From contig CALANS010000176.1 in assembly GCA_937926105.1 (NCBI GenBank), positions 4,504 through 68,503 on the forward strand: DNA of 64,000 nt. The letters are read 5' to 3'. The notes beneath the pieces are model-generated. The model had not been told where the DNA came from. It searched no databases and saw only the letters and a program-made list of their open reading frames with translations. A program made the position numbers and the translations under genes. Positions 62,579 through 64,000 of this stretch are shown here, in pieces (position 1 is the first letter of the stretch; the number at the start of each line of letters is the position of its first letter). This DNA comes from an uncultured Actinomycetes bacterium (GTDB lineage Bacteria > Actinomycetota > Actinomycetes > Mycobacteriales > Nakamurellaceae).

Positions 62579-62648
62579 GTCACCGACGGTAGGGCGCGAC
62601 CAACCTGAAGCCAAACTACGAAAACTGAAGAAACATTAGTATTGCTTC
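62579..62648. promoter_or_regulatory. Divergent lysE/lysG-type control region
   Basis: The 70-bp A/T-rich gap holds direct repeats CTGAAG (62605-62610 and 62625-62630) and an A/T-rich TACGAAAAC core. It is the only low-GC spot in the area. A LysR-type activator controlling a divergent exporter normally binds here; the exact site is not resolvable by eye. Confidence 0.4.
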
Positions 62649-63569
62649 ATGCAGTCGGATCAGCTCCGCGCGCTGCTGGCCATCGTCGACGCCGGTACTT
62701 TCGAGGCGGCCGCCCGCTCGTTGCACGTCACCGCCTCCGCGGTCAGTCAGCGGATCAAGGCACTGGAGTCGGCCGTGGGCAGGCCGGTGCTGCGCCGGAC
62801 CGTGCCGTGCACGCCGACCGACGCGGGGCAGGTGCTGGTGCGGATGGCCCGTCAGCTGACCGTGCTCGAGGCGGATGCCCTCGCCGAACTGGAGCCGGCT
62901 GGCGACGGGACCGTCGACCTCGCGGTCGCGATCAACGCGGACTCACTGGCCACCTGGTTCGCGCCGGTGCTGGCCAGGGTCTCGGCCTGGGGTGATGTCA
63001 CGCTGCGCCTGCACGTGGAGGACCAGGACCACTCGGCCGCGCTGCTGCGCTCCGGTGAGGTGATCGGCGCCGTCACCTCCGACCCGGTCGCCGTGCAGGG
63101 CTGCGCGATCCGGCCGCTGGGCAGCATGCGGTACCTGCCGATGGCCGCTCCTGCGTTGCGCGGGACCTACCGGCGCGCCGGCCGGATCGACTGGGCGCGC
63201 CTGCCGGTGGTCCGGTTCAACGACAAGGACGACCTGCAGCACGCCTTCCTGGAGCGGCACGGCGTTGGGGGTGAACGAGCCGGTGACGACGCCACCGCAG
63301 GTGGTCGCCGCGCGAGTGCCGGCGCCGGCCCGCCGGTGCACGTGGTGCCCTCGTCACAGGGATTCCTGGCCGCGGTGGTCGCCGGGCTGGGTTGGGGGAT
63401 GGTGCCGGTGGCTCAGCTCGTCGATGTGCCGGGTGGGGCGCTGGTGCACCTGGCGGGGCGGGAGCACATCGACGTGCCGTTGTACTGGCAGGCCTGGCGG
63501 TTGCGCTCGCCGCGAATCGACCGGATGGCCGAGGCGGTGGCAGCGGCCGCTCGGGCAGGTCTGCGCTGA
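62649..63569 (+). CDS. LysR-family regulator, ArgP/LysG type
   Basis: 306 residues. N-terminal HTH 'QLRALLAIVDAGTFEAAARS' then 'LHVTASAVSQRIKALESAVG' is typical of ArgP/LysG. The effector domain has 'DLAVAINADSLATWFAPVL' and 'VPSSQGFLAAVVAGLGWGMV'. A Gly/Ala-rich insertion lies around residues 210-230. It should activate the divergent LysE gene when lysine or arginine builds up. Confidence 0.9.
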   Translation: MQSDQLRALLAIVDAGTFEAAARSLHVTASAVSQRIKALESAVGRPVLRRTVPCTPTDAGQVLVRMARQLTVLEADALAELEPAGDGTVDLAVAINADSLATWFAPVLARVSAWGDVTLRLHVEDQDHSAALLRSGEVIGAVTSDPVAVQGCAIRPLGSMRYLPMAAPALRGTYRRAGRIDWARLPVVRFNDKDDLQHAFLERHGVGGERAGDDATAGGRRASAGAGPPVHVVPSSQGFLAAVVAGLGWGMVPVAQLVDVPGGALVHLAGREHIDVPLYWQAWRLRSPRIDRMAEAVAAAARAGLR

Positions 63570-63604
63570 CTCGTACCCCCTTCGTCGGCCCGCCCGACCC
63601 GGCC

Positions 63605-63665
63605 GCATGCACGAAGTTCGCCGGTTTGTGAATGGTGTGACTGGTGGGACAACGTTCGTGCATGC
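63605..63665. promoter_or_regulatory. 11-bp inverted repeat with 39-bp spacer
   Basis: GCATGCACGAA (63605-63615) and TTCGTGCATGC (63655-63665) are exact complements. They start 36 bp after the LysR-type stop and end 45 bp before the first CIRCE. They could be paired operator sites or a long-loop terminator. The rest of the 353-bp gap holds the two CIRCE elements and a leader. Confidence 0.4.
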
Positions 63666-63710
63666 CGGCGATGTTGATCCATGCAGCGGGGGGCCAGCTC
63701 CCGGGCGCTT

Positions 63711-63731
63711 GCACTCTCACCCAGAGAGTGC
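63711..63731 (+). promoter_or_regulatory. CIRCE operator 1 (HrcA site)
   Basis: GCACTC-N9-GAGTGC, a perfect match to the core of the CIRCE element bound by HrcA. TTGCAC at 63709-63714, overlapping the left arm, could also be the -35 box, with CAGACT 17 bp on as a weak -10. Confidence 0.9.
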
Positions 63732-63745
63732 CAGACTCGATATTG

Positions 63746-63766
63746 GCACTCGGGGTGTCCGAGTGC
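63746..63766 (+). promoter_or_regulatory. CIRCE operator 2 (HrcA site)
   Basis: GCACTC-N9-GAGTGC again, flanked by TTG and TAG, so close to full TTAGCACTC-N9-GAGTGCTAA. It is centred 35 bp from the first copy, putting both on about the same DNA face. HrcA would repress groEL until heat shock. Confidence 0.93.
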
Positions 63767-63922
63767 TAGGTCGGTTCGGCGAGGATCGTCCCCGTTCGGG
63801 TCCATGCCCGGCGGATGCGGTCCGTCCGTCGCGGGCGCCGCAGTCGACCGGAACCCTGCTGTCACTGTGCTCCGGGCCCACCAGGTCCTGAGCCAGGGAA
63901 AACCTGGAGGATTGAACACCTC

Positions 63923-64000
63923 ATGGCCAAGCTGATCGCTTTCAACGAGGAAGCGCGTCGCGGGCTCGAGCGCGGGATGAACACCCTCGCCGACGCCGTC
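63923..64000 (+). CDS. groEL: 60-kDa chaperonin GroEL, N-terminal fragment cut by window
   Basis: The first 26 codons are visible: '[20 protein letters not shown]' then 'TLADAV', the standard GroEL start. GGAGG lies 12 bases before the ATG. No groES precedes it, so this is a free-standing groEL, the arrangement of mycobacterial groEL2, the main chaperonin. Two CIRCE operators upstream indicate HrcA control. Confidence 0.95.
   Translation, partial: MAKLIAFNEEARRGLERGMNTLADAV

Overview
The window is a high-GC actinobacterial chromosome segment. The evidence is strong G/C third-position bias, four F420-dependent enzyme families including an FGD-type glucose-6-phosphate dehydrogenase, PucR-type and DUF3263 proteins, a glnA4-like gamma-glutamyl operon arranged like the one I recall from mycobacteria, and a free-standing groEL behind two CIRCE operators. 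I cannot name the genus from sequence alone. No insertion sequence, prophage, integrase or CRISPR array was seen.

Layout. 1-9.9 kb: the 3' part of a giant wall-anchored repeat protein, two small regulators, tRNA-Thr(UGU) and a Thr/Lys-rich lipoprotein. 10-15 kb: a Ddn-like F420 enzyme, 3-hydroxybutyrate dehydrogenase with a GAF/PucR regulator, an alpha/beta hydrolase and an IclR regulator. 15.3-29.9 kb: one long plus-strand gene run with very short gaps or overlaps. It encodes an ABC importer for a small organic solute, a three-subunit molybdenum hydroxylase, a luciferase-like oxidoreductase, a cyclic amidohydrolase, two M20 hydrolases, an MFS carrier and fgd. It reads as an uptake and ring-opening pathway for an unidentified N-heterocycle. 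30-34.9 kb: an aldehyde dehydrogenase, a divergent TetR/DHA2 efflux pair and a DUF4032 protein. 35-41.6 kb: a GntR-led operon with a glutamine-synthetase-like ligase, aldehyde dehydrogenase, SDR, class I glutamine amidotransferase and an alpha-hydroxy-acid oxidase (gamma-glutamylation route for an amine). 41.9-49.1 kb: an amidase, DUF3263, the psd-(45 aa)-pssA phospholipid operon, a PPOX/F420 enzyme, a zinc-ribbon protein and an oligopeptide-type binding lipoprotein. 49.3-57.2 kb: cyanophycinase and cyanophycin synthetase, moeA with a DUF6457 partner, and a Mur-ligase protein that looks like a cyanophycin synthetase without its ATP-grasp half. 57.2-64 kb: a DUF4157-calpain protein in a tight operon with an unknown 200-residue protein and the Mur-ligase protein, a soluble Ser/Thr kinase, a Nudix hydrolase, a divergent LysE/LysR pair, and the start of groEL.

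Two layers stand out beyond the genes. First, the intergenic spaces carry related perfect or near-perfect hairpins: three of exactly 44 bp sharing a core, and two of 37 bp. Their stems differ by compensating base changes. Second, several regulators sit beside paired inverted repeats that look like operators. The most interesting candidates for undescribed biology are the DUF4157-calpain operon, the heterocycle catabolic operon, the 45-residue protein between psd and pssA, and the hairpin families.
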